Assembly (NCBI GenBank): GCA_044221315.1
Contig: JBGAPK010000005.1
Span: forward strand, 124,001 to 188,000
Length of the DNA: 64,000 nt
Direction of reading: 5' to 3'
DNA from: JAFEBO01 sp044221315
GTDB taxonomy: Bacteria > Planctomycetota > Phycisphaerae > Phycisphaerales > UBA1924
Part shown: piece by piece, positions 1 to 9,329 of the stretch
Layout of the letters: each line of letters starts with the position of its first letter
Position numbering within the stretch: the first letter of the stretch is position 1
The notes under the pieces: generated by a model
Told to the model about the DNA's origin: nothing
Seen by the model: only the letters and a program-made list of their open reading frames with translations
Databases searched by the model: none
Made by a program: the position numbers and the translations under genes

Positions 1-606
1 GTCGATGAATCCGGCCCGGCGACGCTGCTGATCGAGCAGGACAAACTCGGGCGCGGCAACGTGACGATCCAGCTTGCGCTCTTCCCGATCGAGGGGGGCG
101 GCGATGGCGGCGGGGACGGCGACGACAGCGTCGCGGGCCTCGTCGATGCGGCGGGCGCGGCGCTCGATTTCTATTCGGTGGACGGCACGCTCTCGGCCAA
201 GGCCGAGTGGGCGTTCGCCAAGTTCGATGTGCCGGCGGGCTCGCACTTCAAGACGACCAACAAGCACGAGGAAGGGCCGGTCTGGTGGAAGACGACCTTC
301 CAGGCGCCGCACACCTCGGTGCCGATGTTCATCGATCTGGACGGCCTCACCAAGGGGCAGCTCTACCTCAACGGACGCCACATCGGGCGGTACTTCGTCG
401 CGACCAAGGCGGGTAAGGAGATCCCGACGCAGAAGCGATACTGGCTGCCCACCTGCTGGCTGAAGAAGGACACCGATCCGAAACACCCGGCGATGAACGA
501 ACTGATGATCTTTGATGAGCACGGCGCCAAGCCGACGCGCGTCAAGCTGGTCTTCGACGACACGGCCATGCCGATCACGACTGGAGTGCTGCAGGAGGCG
601 ACGTGA
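1..606 (+). CDS. Beta-galactosidase (glycoside hydrolase family 35), C-terminal part, 5' truncated
   Basis: The reading frame is open from the first base of the window, so the gene begins upstream and only about the last 200 residues are seen. They resemble the C-terminal galactose-binding jelly-roll of GH35 beta-galactosidases: WWKTTFQAP, then GLTKGQLYLNGRHIGRYF, a YWLPTCWLK stretch and an NELMIFDEHG segment. In that family this domain packs against the catalytic barrel, which is outside the window. A glycine/aspartate-rich linker (about residues 24-41) precedes it. The TGA overlaps the GTG start of the next gene (GTGA), suggesting translational coupling. The family call rests on motif resemblance only; another glycosidase carrying the same accessory domain is possible. 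Confidence 0.75.
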   Translation, partial: VDESGPATLLIEQDKLGRGNVTIQLALFPIEGGGDGGGDGDDSVAGLVDAAGAALDFYSVDGTLSAKAEWAFAKFDVPAGSHFKTTNKHEEGPVWWKTTFQAPHTSVPMFIDLDGLTKGQLYLNGRHIGRYFVATKAGKEIPTQKRYWLPTCWLKKDTDPKHPAMNELMIFDEHGAKPTRVKLVFDDTAMPITTGVLQEAT

Positions 607-1301
607 AGAGAGCGCGCACAGCGGCCAAAGGCGGGATTGGAAGCCGGGCCAAGACCGGTGTGCGCGGCGGTATTGACCGCCGAGCCAGACGAGGTTCAGC
701 TAGGAAGGGAAAAGGCAGGCCCAGCCCCAACCTGCTCCCGCAGGGAGGAGGCTCGGACGGGCCGCTCTGGCAACTAGCCACGTCGTTTGCGGCACGCAAG
801 CACGCCGGGCAGGTGCGGAAGGACGGGCGCACGCCGTACTTTGCCCACGTGGTGCGGGTCGCGTTTACCATCTCGGAACTGTTCGGCTGCCACGACGAAG
901 AAACGCTTGCCGCGGCGTTGCTGCACGATCTCATCGAAGATACGACCACCGACTACGACGATATCGCCGAGCGATTCGGCACGCGCGTGGCCGACATGGT
1001 GGCCGCTCTGACCAAGAACATGACACTGCCCGAACCGGTGCGCGAGACGGACTACGACGCCCGGATCGCGCGGGCCGACTGGCGGGTGCGCCTGGTCAAA
1101 CTGGCCGACGCCTACGACAACCTTGCCGACAGCGCCAGCGATCCGCGACAGTCAGAGAACCTCGCGAAGAGGCTGGAGGCGTGCGAGCGGGCGTTGGCAC
1201 TTGCGGCCGAGGACGGCGCCGTCCACGACGAAACGAGCGAGGCGCTGCGGCGTGTGCGTGGCCTGATGCGGCGATTCCGCGGACGGCCGGGCGTGCGCTG
1301 A
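603..1301 (+). CDS. HD-domain phosphohydrolase, (p)ppGpp hydrolase-like (stand-alone SpoT/MESH1 type)
   Basis: The core (about residues 55-200) has the metal-binding HD signature of guanosine tetraphosphate hydrolases: HVVRV with its His near 82, HDLIEDT at 108-114, and KLADAYDN near 167. No synthetase, TGS or ACT domain follows, so this is a small hydrolase rather than a full RelA/SpoT. The first 50 residues are Arg/Lys/Gly-rich low complexity; the true start may lie further in, although the GTG used here overlaps the upstream stop in a GTGA arrangement. The substrate could be (p)ppGpp or another phosphorylated nucleotide; the motifs alone do not decide. Confidence 0.75.
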   Translation: MKRARTAAKGGIGSRAKTGVRGGIDRRARRGSARKGKGRPSPNLLPQGGGSDGPLWQLATSFAARKHAGQVRKDGRTPYFAHVVRVAFTISELFGCHDEETLAAALLHDLIEDTTTDYDDIAERFGTRVADMVAALTKNMTLPEPVRETDYDARIARADWRVRLVKLADAYDNLADSASDPRQSENLAKRLEACERALALAAEDGAVHDETSEALRRVRGLMRRFRGRPGVR

Positions 1302-1435
1302 GGCGGCTGGAATCGCAATGCCTCTGGACGCGTTGATCGTGCGGGGCCGCGCTCATTGTCGCGATTCCTGAGCCGCGGCCTCGGCAACATGAATGCTGTC
1401 GCGCCCGGGCGCTTGAAAATCAACGGGCGAGTGCT

Positions 1436-2599
1436 TCAGCGCGTGCGCTTGACGTCGCGCATCGCGCGGAGCTGGGCGATCTGATCCCGGAGGGCGGAAA
1501 TCTGAATCTGGAGGTCTTCCAGTTCGTCACGGGCCTGGCGGCGCTGCTCGACGGTCAGATCGGGGCTGATGAGCAGGTCGTTGTTGCGGACGATCCGCTG
1601 CTGAAGTTCGGTGACCTTGAGGCGGAGCAGTTGCTCGGCGGCGCGATTGTCCTGGAGATCGAGCGCGCCGGGCGTGGTGCGGGCGACGAGGCGGCCCGGA
1701 GACGTCGCGGTCGAGATTTTCTCCCGCGGCGTTCCCGACGCGACAAGGTCCGCCGCCGGGCTGTCGCTGCGGTCCATGTTGAGTTGGCTGCCGCCCTGCG
1801 GGCCGAGCGGAATGATCTGGTCGGGCTGCAGATCGGGGCGAGCGCGGAGATTGACGCCGCGGTTCATCGCCGGCGCGCCCGGGGCTTCGGGCGTGAGGCG
1901 GTCGCCCTCGACCCAGGCGAGGGCGCCCGGGAGGGGCTGAATCGCGTGCGTGTCTTCCGGGACGGCGGGCAAGCAGCGGGCCAGGCGGGCTTTCCACGCG
2001 GCCTGGACAAGTTCGGCGCTGGGGGAGTCGGGGCTTCGGAGATCCATCCAATAGCCGAGCACCAGGTTCACCATCATGGGGCGACCATCACGCTCGATCT
2101 CGAGGCGGACGGTCTGGCGCGGATCGTGCGACATGGTCTGGATGCGGCATTGGATATGGGTGCGGACGCGGACACCGTCAACGGAGCGGAGGATGTCGCC
2201 GGGTTTAAGGACGTTGGCGGAGTCGAACCCCCGCGTGGTACCCTCGATCGGAATCCCCTCTTCGTAGATCTCTTCGGCGTTTCCGAGGCCCTGCCAGCGC
2301 GGGCCGAAGGAGACACCCATCGCCGAGCGAGGGGAGTTCTTGAACGACTCGTGGGCGAGGCTGAGGAGGCGCTCACGCTGCTCGGGGGAACATTGAGGGG
2401 AGATAAGCGAGAGAAGTCGTTCGGGTGAGCCGGCGCCCCAGGCACGGAGTGTCTCGCTGGCTTTTTCGCGCGCCTGAATGGAATTGCTGTCGAGTTCGCG
2501 CAGGCAGGTGAGGGCCGATTCCGGCACGTCAGGCACGACCGCGCGGGCGATGCCGCACACCATCCACAGGACTGCGAGACTCGTCAACTGCCGTTTCAT
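1436..2599 (-). CDS. Secreted PDZ-domain protein with C-terminal coiled coil
   Basis: The 387-residue protein starts with a Sec signal peptide (MKRQLTSLAVLWMVCGIARA). An N-terminal helical region leads into a PDZ-like segment around residues 95-180, with VLKPGDILRSVDGVRV followed by VRLEIERDGRPMMVNLVL. PDZ domains bind peptide C-termini and are common in periplasmic proteases, but no protease motif is visible here. The last 75 residues are a charged heptad-like helix (LLRLKVTELQQRIV... DLQIQISALRDQIAQL), which suggests oligomerisation. It lies downstream of secG and yicC on the same strand, with a 191-bp gap that probably carries its own promoter. No Shine-Dalgarno sequence is obvious before the ATG. 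Function unknown; perhaps an envelope scaffold or quality-control factor. Confidence 0.7.
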   Translation of the reverse strand: MKRQLTSLAVLWMVCGIARAVVPDVPESALTCLRELDSNSIQAREKASETLRAWGAGSPERLLSLISPQCSPEQRERLLSLAHESFKNSPRSAMGVSFGPRWQGLGNAEEIYEEGIPIEGTTRGFDSANVLKPGDILRSVDGVRVRTHIQCRIQTMSHDPRQTVRLEIERDGRPMMVNLVLGYWMDLRSPDSPSAELVQAAWKARLARCLPAVPEDTHAIQPLPGALAWVEGDRLTPEAPGAPAMNRGVNLRARPDLQPDQIIPLGPQGGSQLNMDRSDSPAADLVASGTPREKISTATSPGRLVARTTPGALDLQDNRAAEQLLRLKVTELQQRIVRNNDLLISPDLTVEQRRQARDELEDLQIQISALRDQIAQLRAMRDVKRTR

Positions 2600-2790
2600 G
2601 TTGATTAGGTTGACTCGAAGCGCTCCCCGCCAGCCATTCCGCTCTTTTCCCGACCCTGAATAGTACCCGTCAATGAGGAACCAAGCCCGAACGCAAGATT
2701 AGTAAGGGGGCGAGGTGAAGCGGTTGTGAGTTCCGGGCGAGAAGCCGGGTGCCGAGACACAAATTGGGCTTTCGACCACGCCGGCCGAGG

Positions 2791-3669
2791 TTATTCGACG
2801 TTTTGAGCCTGTTCTTTGATCCGGTCGATCGCGCCTTTCACCTCAACGGCGTGGCGTGAGATGGTGGCATCGGGCGACTTGCTGGCGATGGTGTTGGCCT
2901 CGCGGAGCATTTCCTGAGCGAGAAAATCGAGCGTGCGGCCGAGGGGGCGCGACTCGTTGCTGGCCAGGAGTTCTTCGAACTGATCGAGGTGGGCACGGAG
3001 GCGGTTGATTTCCTCGGCGATGTCAGTGCGCTCGGCGTGCGCCGCGATCTCGCGGACGAGATCGACGGTCTCGATCTTCACGCCGACGTCCTTCAAGAGG
3101 GATTCAATCCGCGTGCGGAGGCGTTTCTCGTAGTCCGCAATGACTTCCGGCGCCCGCTCGGAGATCAGGCCGAGGCGATCGGCGATGAACTTGTGGTGCG
3201 AGCGGAGATCGGCGATGAGGGCTTTTCCTTCGCGCTCGCGCATGGCCTGCAATTGGGCGATGGCCTTATCGAGCAACTGAAAGAGCGCGGCCTTGGTGGC
3301 CTCGAGGCGCCCTTCGACATCGCTGGGTGGCTGAAGAACGCCGGGCAGGGAGAGCAGGGCGGCGAGGTTGATCTGCGAGCCGCCGGCAACATCCTTCAAT
3401 TGATCGATGTAGCGGTTGAGAGCCTTCTTATTGATCTCGTGGGCGGCGCTCTCGGTCTCGTCGGAGACCGAGGCGTTGATCGTCACCGTGCCGCGGCTGA
3501 TGCGTTCGCGGAGGCGCGTCTCGAGTTCGGCCTCCAGACTCTGCAGCTGTTCGGGCAGGCGGAGGACCGCTTTGAGGTACTTGTTATTGAGGGAGCGTAC
3601 TTCGAGGAAGTAGTGCGCACCGCCAATGTGCGTGGAAGCCTCGCCGTAGCCGGTCATGCTTCGGATCAC
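2791..3669 (-). CDS. yicC: YicC/YloC-family endoribonuclease
   Basis: At 292 residues it matches the family's usual length. The N-terminus IRSMTGYGEA and LEVRSLNNKYL, and the C-terminal region with EEINRLRAHLDQFEELL, LGRTLDFLAQEMLREANTI and DRIKEQAQNVE, are diagnostic of YicC/YloC. The family is a conserved bacterial RNA endonuclease that acts on small and messenger RNAs. The chosen start is GTG, preceded by GGAG about 8 nt upstream; an ATG four codons inside is the alternative. The gene begins 37 bp after secG on the same strand, so the two are probably cotranscribed. Confidence 0.92.
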   Translation of the reverse strand: MIRSMTGYGEASTHIGGAHYFLEVRSLNNKYLKAVLRLPEQLQSLEAELETRLRERISRGTVTINASVSDETESAAHEINKKALNRYIDQLKDVAGGSQINLAALLSLPGVLQPPSDVEGRLEATKAALFQLLDKAIAQLQAMREREGKALIADLRSHHKFIADRLGLISERAPEVIADYEKRLRTRIESLLKDVGVKIETVDLVREIAAHAERTDIAEEINRLRAHLDQFEELLASNESRPLGRTLDFLAQEMLREANTIASKSPDATISRHAVEVKGAIDRIKEQAQNVE

Positions 3670-3706
3670 GAGCGCGCTCCGGATGGTGTGGTGGTCGGCA
3701 TCACGC

Positions 3707-4285
3707 TCAGGGCTTGGGCGCAGGAGTGTCGGTTTTGGGTGCGGGAGCAGGCGCCGGGGTTGAGACAGGCGGTGCCGCCGGAGTTGTGGTCGGCGTGGAT
3801 GGTGGCGTAGTGCTCGGCGCGGGCGGGTTGACCTCGGGCGAAGCCGGGGACGCGGGACCGGTCGCTGCGGTGGGGCCGGTCGAACCGGAAGAGCCGGTGG
3901 ACCCCTCCGCGGGCTTTGCGGTCTCGGGCTGACCCGTCGGGGCTGGTGCTCCGGTCGGTGCCGTCGCGCCGGCTGGGGCTGAGACGTTGGTGGGCGGGAG
4001 GGCGCGTGTGGCGGGGGCGGTCGCGTAATTCAGGATTATGCCGAAGAGGATGAAGGTGCCAAACACGGAGATGGTGAACCAGGTCAGGGCGTCACCCGTT
4101 TTGGTGCCGAAGGCGGTCTGGCCGGAGCCGGCGCTGCCGCCGCCGAAGGCCGCGGAAAGGCCGCCGCCCTGGGGGCGTTGGATGAGGATGGCGAGCACCA
4201 TGAGCGTGCTGACGCCGATGAAGAGCACCATGAGCAGCGCGGTCGCCCACGGATTGATCATGAACCACTCGAAGAGCCTCTGCAT
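3707..4285 (-). CDS. secG: Protein translocase subunit SecG with long Pro/Ala/Thr-rich tail
   Basis: The ATG at 4285 is preceded by a good GGAG site about 5 nt away, giving a 192-residue protein. Residues 11-32 form the first membrane helix, followed by the family hallmark ILIQRPQGGGLSAAFGGG and GSGQTAFGTKTGD, then a second helix (LTWFTISVFGTFILFGIIL). SecG assists SecYE in preprotein export. The last ~100 residues, rich in Pro, Ala, Thr and Gly (PAGATAPTGAPAPTGQP), are not part of the usual 70-110 residue SecG and are probably a disordered tail. The reading frame continues open upstream, but that part lacks SecG features. It is divergent from the M28 peptidase gene and heads secG-yicC. Confidence 0.9.
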   Translation of the reverse strand: MQRLFEWFMINPWATALLMVLFIGVSTLMVLAILIQRPQGGGLSAAFGGGSAGSGQTAFGTKTGDALTWFTISVFGTFILFGIILNYATAPATRALPPTNVSAPAGATAPTGAPAPTGQPETAKPAEGSTGSSGSTGPTAATGPASPASPEVNPPAPSTTPPSTPTTTPAAPPVSTPAPAPAPKTDTPAPKP

Positions 4286-4430
4286 GCGTTCTCCAGAAAA
4301 CGGTCCGGATGATAGGACTTTCGGACGCCGCAAACTCCCTGCAAGGGAGGCCAATTTTGCTGAAACCAAGGCCTCGGAATGCGGTATTCTGTGGTTCGCG
4401 GCGCTCGCCGCGCTCATTCGGAGGGCTCTC

Positions 4431-6311
4431 GTGAACAAAATCGTGAAGGTGTCTGTCCCCGCTGCGCTGCTGGCGGTCATTGGGTCGGTCGCGGCGTGCA
4501 CTTCGACGCAGTCTGCGCCGCAGAAAGCCGCGGCGGGCGAGAAGGTCACGCTCGATGCGGGGCTCGAGGTGCAGTTTCACGATCCGAAGGATTGGGTGAG
4601 CGTGGTGGACGGCAAGGAAGTGCCGGTGCCGCAGATGGAGATGGGCGACGACTCGGTCGTGCGCGAGATCATGGCCGAGGGCACGTTCCGCTCGCACGTG
4701 ATGGACAACCTCAAGGCGATCGCGGTGGAGCGCGGGCCGCGGCTGACCGGTTCGCTGAACCTGAAGCAGGCGCAGGACTGGGCGTGCAAGAGCTTCCGCG
4801 AGTGGGGCCTGACCAACGTGCACTTGGAGCAGTGGGGGACGCTGGGGGTCGGATTTGATCGCGGGCCGAGTTCGGGAACGATCTACATCGCGCGCCCGAT
4901 GCGTCCCGAATTGCGACCCGGGGCGGACGCCCGCGCCGCAGCCGCGGCCACGCCGGCCGTGCCTGCCGATGCGAATGCCATCCCTGTTCCCGCCGCTACG
5001 ACAGAACCCAAACCAGAGCCCAAGATGGAGTGGAACAAGGCTCGCGAGGTTGAATTGACCACGCTGTCCTGGAGCGTCGGAACCAACGGCCCGGTGCGGG
5101 GCGTGGTGATCCGCGAGCCGAAGACCGAAGAGGAGTACCAGGCTGTCAGGGGCGAATTGAAGGGCGCATGGGTGCTGCTGCAGGCGCCGCCGGCGCTTGG
5201 CATGCGCGGCATCCGCTCCATGATGTCGGCGCGCTACGAAATGCGGAAAGACGCACGCAAGAAGGTGGCCGAGGGGAAGCAGCCTTCGGAGTTGCCCGTG
5301 GCGGAGAGATTGGCGTTCGAGCCGATCGCCGGGTATGTCTCGTCCAGCCGCGATGAGCGGGTGTGGACGGGCGCCGTGGCGGGCTGGCGCGACCTCAAGA
5401 TCGAGGACCGGGACAGCCCGGACGACGATCAGGTGCACGTGCAGGTGCGCCTGAGCGACTACGACTTCATCAATTCACGCCTCGCCGACGGCGAGAAGAT
5501 CGAGGCCGAGTTCAATATCGACAACAGGTTCCGTGCCGGGCCGGTGCCCGAGCACAACGTGATCGCGGAGATCAGAGGGAGCAAGTACCCCGAGGAATAC
5601 GTGATCATCTCCGGCCACCTCGACAGCTGGGACGGCTCGGGATCGCAGGGCGCGACCGACAATGGCACGGGCAGCGCCGTGACGCTGGAGGCGGCGCGGA
5701 TCCTGGCGACGACGCACGCCAAGCCCCTGCGGACGATCCGGTTCGTCCTGTGGGCGGGCGAGGAGCAGGGCCTGCTCGGCTCCAAGGGCTATATCGAGGC
5801 GCACAAAGACGAAATGCCCAGTATCAGCGCCGTGTTCGTGGACGATGGCGGGACGGGGTATCAGGCGGGACTTTCGGCGGCGCAGAATCAGGTGGAAATC
5901 CTGGCCGCGGCAACCGCGCCGATGAACAACGTCTTCTACAGCAAGTTCGATAAGAAGTTCCTGAACGTCGATGTGAAGAACACAGGTGAGGTGATGAAGA
6001 GTCACGGCGGCTCGGACCACGCCTCATTCAACGCGGCGGGCGTCCCCGGTTTCTTCTGGGATGAAGGCGGGCGTGCCGACTACCAGTTCGGCTGGCACAC
6101 ACAGAACGACAAGATCAACCTCGCGATCGAGGAGTATCTGATCCAAGCGGCGACGAACTCTGCGGTGACCGCGTATCGGCTCGGGTGCGCGCCGACGCTG
6201 GTGCCGCGGGCGAAGGCGGACGCAAGCGAGAGGCCGAACATGATGAGGCCGCGGCCCACAGAGCAGACGCCGCCAAATCCGCCGGCCGCTCCCACGCCAA
6301 ACAAGAGTTGA
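4431..6311 (+). CDS. Secreted lipoprotein peptidase, family M28 (zinc aminopeptidase/carboxypeptidase)
   Basis: The start is GTG at 4431 with GGAGGG 5-6 nt upstream, giving 626 residues and a lipoprotein signal peptide (VNKIVKVSVPAALL...SVAAC, lipobox VAAC), so it should be lipid-anchored. The M28 metal and catalytic signature is complete: H396 and D398 in GHLDSWDG, D410 in ATDNGTGS, E444/E445 in WAGEEQGLLG, D471/D472 in VDDGG, and H530 in GGSDHASF. M28 enzymes are di-zinc exopeptidases that remove single residues from peptides. A region of about 370 residues before the catalytic domain probably includes a PA-like lid. A disordered Pro-rich tail closes the protein. Divergent from secG, with 145 bp between. 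Confidence 0.9.
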   Translation: MNKIVKVSVPAALLAVIGSVAACTSTQSAPQKAAAGEKVTLDAGLEVQFHDPKDWVSVVDGKEVPVPQMEMGDDSVVREIMAEGTFRSHVMDNLKAIAVERGPRLTGSLNLKQAQDWACKSFREWGLTNVHLEQWGTLGVGFDRGPSSGTIYIARPMRPELRPGADARAAAAATPAVPADANAIPVPAATTEPKPEPKMEWNKAREVELTTLSWSVGTNGPVRGVVIREPKTEEEYQAVRGELKGAWVLLQAPPALGMRGIRSMMSARYEMRKDARKKVAEGKQPSELPVAERLAFEPIAGYVSSSRDERVWTGAVAGWRDLKIEDRDSPDDDQVHVQVRLSDYDFINSRLADGEKIEAEFNIDNRFRAGPVPEHNVIAEIRGSKYPEEYVIISGHLDSWDGSGSQGATDNGTGSAVTLEAARILATTHAKPLRTIRFVLWAGEEQGLLGSKGYIEAHKDEMPSISAVFVDDGGTGYQAGLSAAQNQVEILAAATAPMNNVFYSKFDKKFLNVDVKNTGEVMKSHGGSDHASFNAAGVPGFFWDEGGRADYQFGWHTQNDKINLAIEEYLIQAATNSAVTAYRLGCAPTLVPRAKADASERPNMMRPRPTEQTPPNPPAAPTPNKS

Positions 6312-6467
6312 GTTGGGCTTACTGTTCGCTGCGGAATTGCTCCGCCGGGCAGGCATGCCAGGCTCGCCGTTCATGGGCGATTCGGGAATGCCCGCGCCCC
6401 CGGCGGTCTGTGAAATGCCGTGCGGCGATTGAAGGGCGCCCGCGTGGCATATTTGGAGTAGGACCCC

Positions 6468-6911
6468 ATGGCCATTCGCAGAATCCTGATCGCGGTAGAT
6501 GCGGTGACGCTAGGTACCGATGTTCTGCCGATCGCCGGCGAACTGGCCCGGTGCACCGGTGCGGAACTGGCGATCATGTCGGTCGCCGATGTTCGCAGCA
6601 TCGCCATTAATGAGAGCAGTCCGCCGCCGGAGGTGACGGCGACAAAGATGCGTGAGGATGCGAAACGGCTACTCGAACACGCGGCGTTGAAGTTGAACGC
6701 CGCGACCAAGCCATTGTTCCTGGTGCGGGAGGGATTCCCCGACAAGGAGATTGTCGCGGCAGCGCTCGAATGGCACGCGGACATGCTGGTAATGGGAACG
6801 CACGGGCGGATCGGGCTGGCGCACGTGTTCAAGGGGAGCGTGGCGGAATCGGTGCTGCATCATGCTCCTTGCCCCGTTCTCGTCGTGAAGATGGGAAGTT
6901 CGACAGGCTGA
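6468..6911 (+). CDS. Universal stress protein (UspA family)
   Basis: A 147-residue single-domain USP, the normal size for the family. It begins with the typical RRILIAVDAV strand and ends with the ATP-binding signature G-2x-G-9x-G-S, here GTHGRIGLAHVFKGS, followed by VLHHAPCPVLVVK. USPs are small cytoplasmic nucleotide-binding proteins induced under stress or growth arrest. A GGAGTAGGA purine-rich site lies just upstream of the ATG. It stands alone, 156 bp after the M28 peptidase gene on the same strand. Confidence 0.92.
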   Translation: MAIRRILIAVDAVTLGTDVLPIAGELARCTGAELAIMSVADVRSIAINESSPPPEVTATKMREDAKRLLEHAALKLNAATKPLFLVREGFPDKEIVAAALEWHADMLVMGTHGRIGLAHVFKGSVAESVLHHAPCPVLVVKMGSSTG

Positions 6912-7220
6912 GCAATGCCCGCCGGAGCCCGACGGTGCTCATTGGGGATGCGGGCGGGCACATGTGTCTCTCCAGATCGCGGAGATTTCCCTGATGGACA
7001 TGGCCCGGCATGGCGGCAATGCTTCGTTCGGAAAACGGGGCAGGCCGCGGATTCGGGCGCGGCGCGTGAACGCGCTGCTCTGTCCCCGAACAGCCCGGCT
7101 GTGAAAGGCGGTAGTCGGGGAAGAAAAGTGTCCGCAGAGTCGGAGAACGGACCGGAGGGCGTTCCGCGCGATCGCTGCGCCGGTTGGAACGGTGTCCATC
7201 CAATTCCACGAGAGTGTCCC
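6912..7220 (+). other. Intergenic gap without a recognisable gene
   Basis: These 309 bases separate the universal stress protein from the beta-helix protein. The frame of the downstream gene is open through most of it, but the translation is low-complexity and lacks a signal peptide, whereas the ATG at 7221 gives a good one. It presumably holds the promoter of the downstream gene; I see no clear -35/-10 pair and no strong hairpin. Confidence 0.5.
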
Positions 7221-9212
7221 ATGAAAAACAACCCTTCAACGTCCGCGATGCGTTCGCATTCTCACCTCCAGGCGCTCATCGGCGCGATGGCTTTGATCTC
7301 GGGGGCTTCGTGCGGGCTGGCTGGCGTTCTGCGCGTGAATGCCGCGGCCGCCCCGGGTGGCAACGGCGCAACCTGGGCGACGGCCTTCAACTCGCTCGAT
7401 ACAGCGCTGCAGAATGCCGCGCCGGGCGATCAACTCTGGGTCGTGGCGGGCAAGTACAAGCCCGAATCGGTTGTGCGTCTCAGTTTCTTCGTGCCCGGCG
7501 GCATCAGCCTTCTCGGCGGCTTCGCGGGGAACGAGACGCACGACTTCGAGGCGCAGCCGACCGTAAATGTGACGATTCTCGCCGGGCTCGGCTACACCAA
7601 GCCGAACCCGGTCGTGGTCGTGCGGGATTCCAGCGGGTCGTACATGTCTGGCTTCACGATCCAGGAAGGGCTGGCCGACGGATCACCCGCGATGGAGGGC
7701 GGCGGCGGCGTGCTGGTAGACGGGGGCTCGTTCAACATCGGGCCGTGCGTGTTCACCAACAACCACACGATCAATTCGAATACAGCGACCGATGGCTTCT
7801 ATTACCTGACGGGCAGCGGCGGCGCGCTCTGCGTTCGCGGCGGGGCGAGCGTCCTTGTCAACGGTTGCACGTTCACGAACAACTCCACCGCGGGAGGACG
7901 CGCGATGGGCTGGTACCCGGCGGCACTGCCCGGACACGGCGGGGCGATCTACGTCGAACACAGTTCATTGCGACTTCTGAACTCGACGATCAGCGGCAAC
8001 TTCGCCGGCGGTTCGAGCGCGTACTGCATCGCGGGACATCCGTTCGACGGCGGCGCGCCCGGAGCCGGGGGAGGGATCTACGCGCTTGAGTCGCAGATCA
8101 CCCTTGCACACGACACGTTCAGCGCCAACGTCGCGGGATCATCCTTCGGAACAGTCTGCGGTGGCAGTCCGGGCTTCGGCGGCGGGTCCGGCCCGGGCGG
8201 CGCGATGTACCTGAACGGCGGCAGCGCAGAGATTGCCTGGTGCACGTTTGTCGGCAACCAAGCGGGGCAGGGGGACTACCTGTCGGCGCCTGGAGGAGCA
8301 ATTTACGCGACAGGTCCGCTCGTGGTCGCCAATTCGCGCTTTCTGGGGAATGCCGCGGGAGCGGGGAACGGGAGCGGAGGGGGCGGCGACGGCGGGGCGA
8401 TTGCGTCGCGCGATGTGCTGGTCGGCGTGAACTGCGATTTCGTGGGTAATGCCGCCGGAGCAAAGGGGCAGTTGGGCGGAGGCGATGGCCGGGGCGGGGC
8501 GGTTCATTCGGCGAGTTTCGCGATCCTCTCCAATTGCACCGTGGCCGGCAACAAGGCGCACGGCGAGGCGGCGGGAGTGTTCGGGGCGGAACTCGAGAAC
8601 TCGATCGTCTACGCGAACACGTCCACGTTGCTCGGGCGCTCGCTGGCGGCGCAGATGGTCGGCGGCTCGGCGTGGTACAGCATCGTGGAGGCGTGGCCCA
8701 CATCGACCTGGGATGCACGCGGCAACTTCAACGCCGACCCGGGCTTCGTCGATCTGCTCGGGCCCGATCACGTCGCGGGGACGATCGATGACAATCCCCG
8801 GCTCCTGCCGACTTCGCCGGCGATCGATTCGGGCGACAACGGCGCGGTCATGAACGACCTGCTCGACCTCGACAACGACACCAACATGGGTGAGCTCATC
8901 CCGTTCGACCTTGTCGGCGACGCGCGGCGGGCCGACGCGGCGGGGGTTCCGGACACGGGCGCCGGCACAGCTCCGATCGTCGATCGGGGCGCGTACGAGT
9001 ACTTCAGCGCCTTCTGCGTGGGAGATCTGAACGGTGATCAGCAGGTGGACGACGCCGATTTCGCGATCTTCGCTCCGGCGTACAACCTGCTTGATTGCGG
9101 CGATCCGTCGATGCCTTCCGGCTGTCCGAGCGACATGAACAGTGATGGCTTCGTGGATGACGCGGACTTTGTGCTGTTTGCGGCGGCGTACGACGCGCTG
9201 CTTTGTCCGTGA
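7221..9212 (+). CDS. Secreted right-handed beta-helix protein with dockerin-like C-terminus
   Basis: A 663-residue protein that starts with a signal peptide (residues 1 to ~34, ALIGAMALISGASCGLAG). Residues about 35-590 have the look of a polymorphic outer-membrane/pectin-lyase-like beta-helix: VNAAAAPGGNGATWATAF at the N-terminus, then repeated GGAIYVE, GGGIYALES, GGAMYLNGG and GGAIYATG rungs with N-G-C-T-F-T-N turns. Proteins of this kind are surface or extracellular; carbohydrate binding or lyase activity is possible but not shown. The end carries two calcium-loop repeats (GDLNGDQQVDDADF and SDMNSDGFVDDADF) separated by DCGDPSMPSGC, finishing in ALLCP. This is the 4-Cys version of the module found in five other proteins here. 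Confidence 0.8.
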   Translation: MKNNPSTSAMRSHSHLQALIGAMALISGASCGLAGVLRVNAAAAPGGNGATWATAFNSLDTALQNAAPGDQLWVVAGKYKPESVVRLSFFVPGGISLLGGFAGNETHDFEAQPTVNVTILAGLGYTKPNPVVVVRDSSGSYMSGFTIQEGLADGSPAMEGGGGVLVDGGSFNIGPCVFTNNHTINSNTATDGFYYLTGSGGALCVRGGASVLVNGCTFTNNSTAGGRAMGWYPAALPGHGGAIYVEHSSLRLLNSTISGNFAGGSSAYCIAGHPFDGGAPGAGGGIYALESQITLAHDTFSANVAGSSFGTVCGGSPGFGGGSGPGGAMYLNGGSAEIAWCTFVGNQAGQGDYLSAPGGAIYATGPLVVANSRFLGNAAGAGNGSGGGGDGGAIASRDVLVGVNCDFVGNAAGAKGQLGGGDGRGGAVHSASFAILSNCTVAGNKAHGEAAGVFGAELENSIVYANTSTLLGRSLAAQMVGGSAWYSIVEAWPTSTWDARGNFNADPGFVDLLGPDHVAGTIDDNPRLLPTSPAIDSGDNGAVMNDLLDLDNDTNMGELIPFDLVGDARRADAAGVPDTGAGTAPIVDRGAYEYFSAFCVGDLNGDQQVDDADFAIFAPAYNLLDCGDPSMPSGCPSDMNSDGFVDDADFVLFAAAYDALLCP

Positions 9213-9329
9213 GATGGCGGAGGTATGCCGCGGCGGCCGGGGCCGCCGCACGCCGGCCTGGCCGTGGTTGCCGTTTGCCGGGCAGACCGACGAGGTCGGG
9301 GGGCCGAACGCGATTGCGAAGTGGAGGGC

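Noticed and set aside
4286..4549. N-terminal extension of SecG up to 4549
   Set aside because: The extra residues lack SecG features and overlap the divergent M28 peptidase start; the ATG at 4285 has a strong ribosome site.
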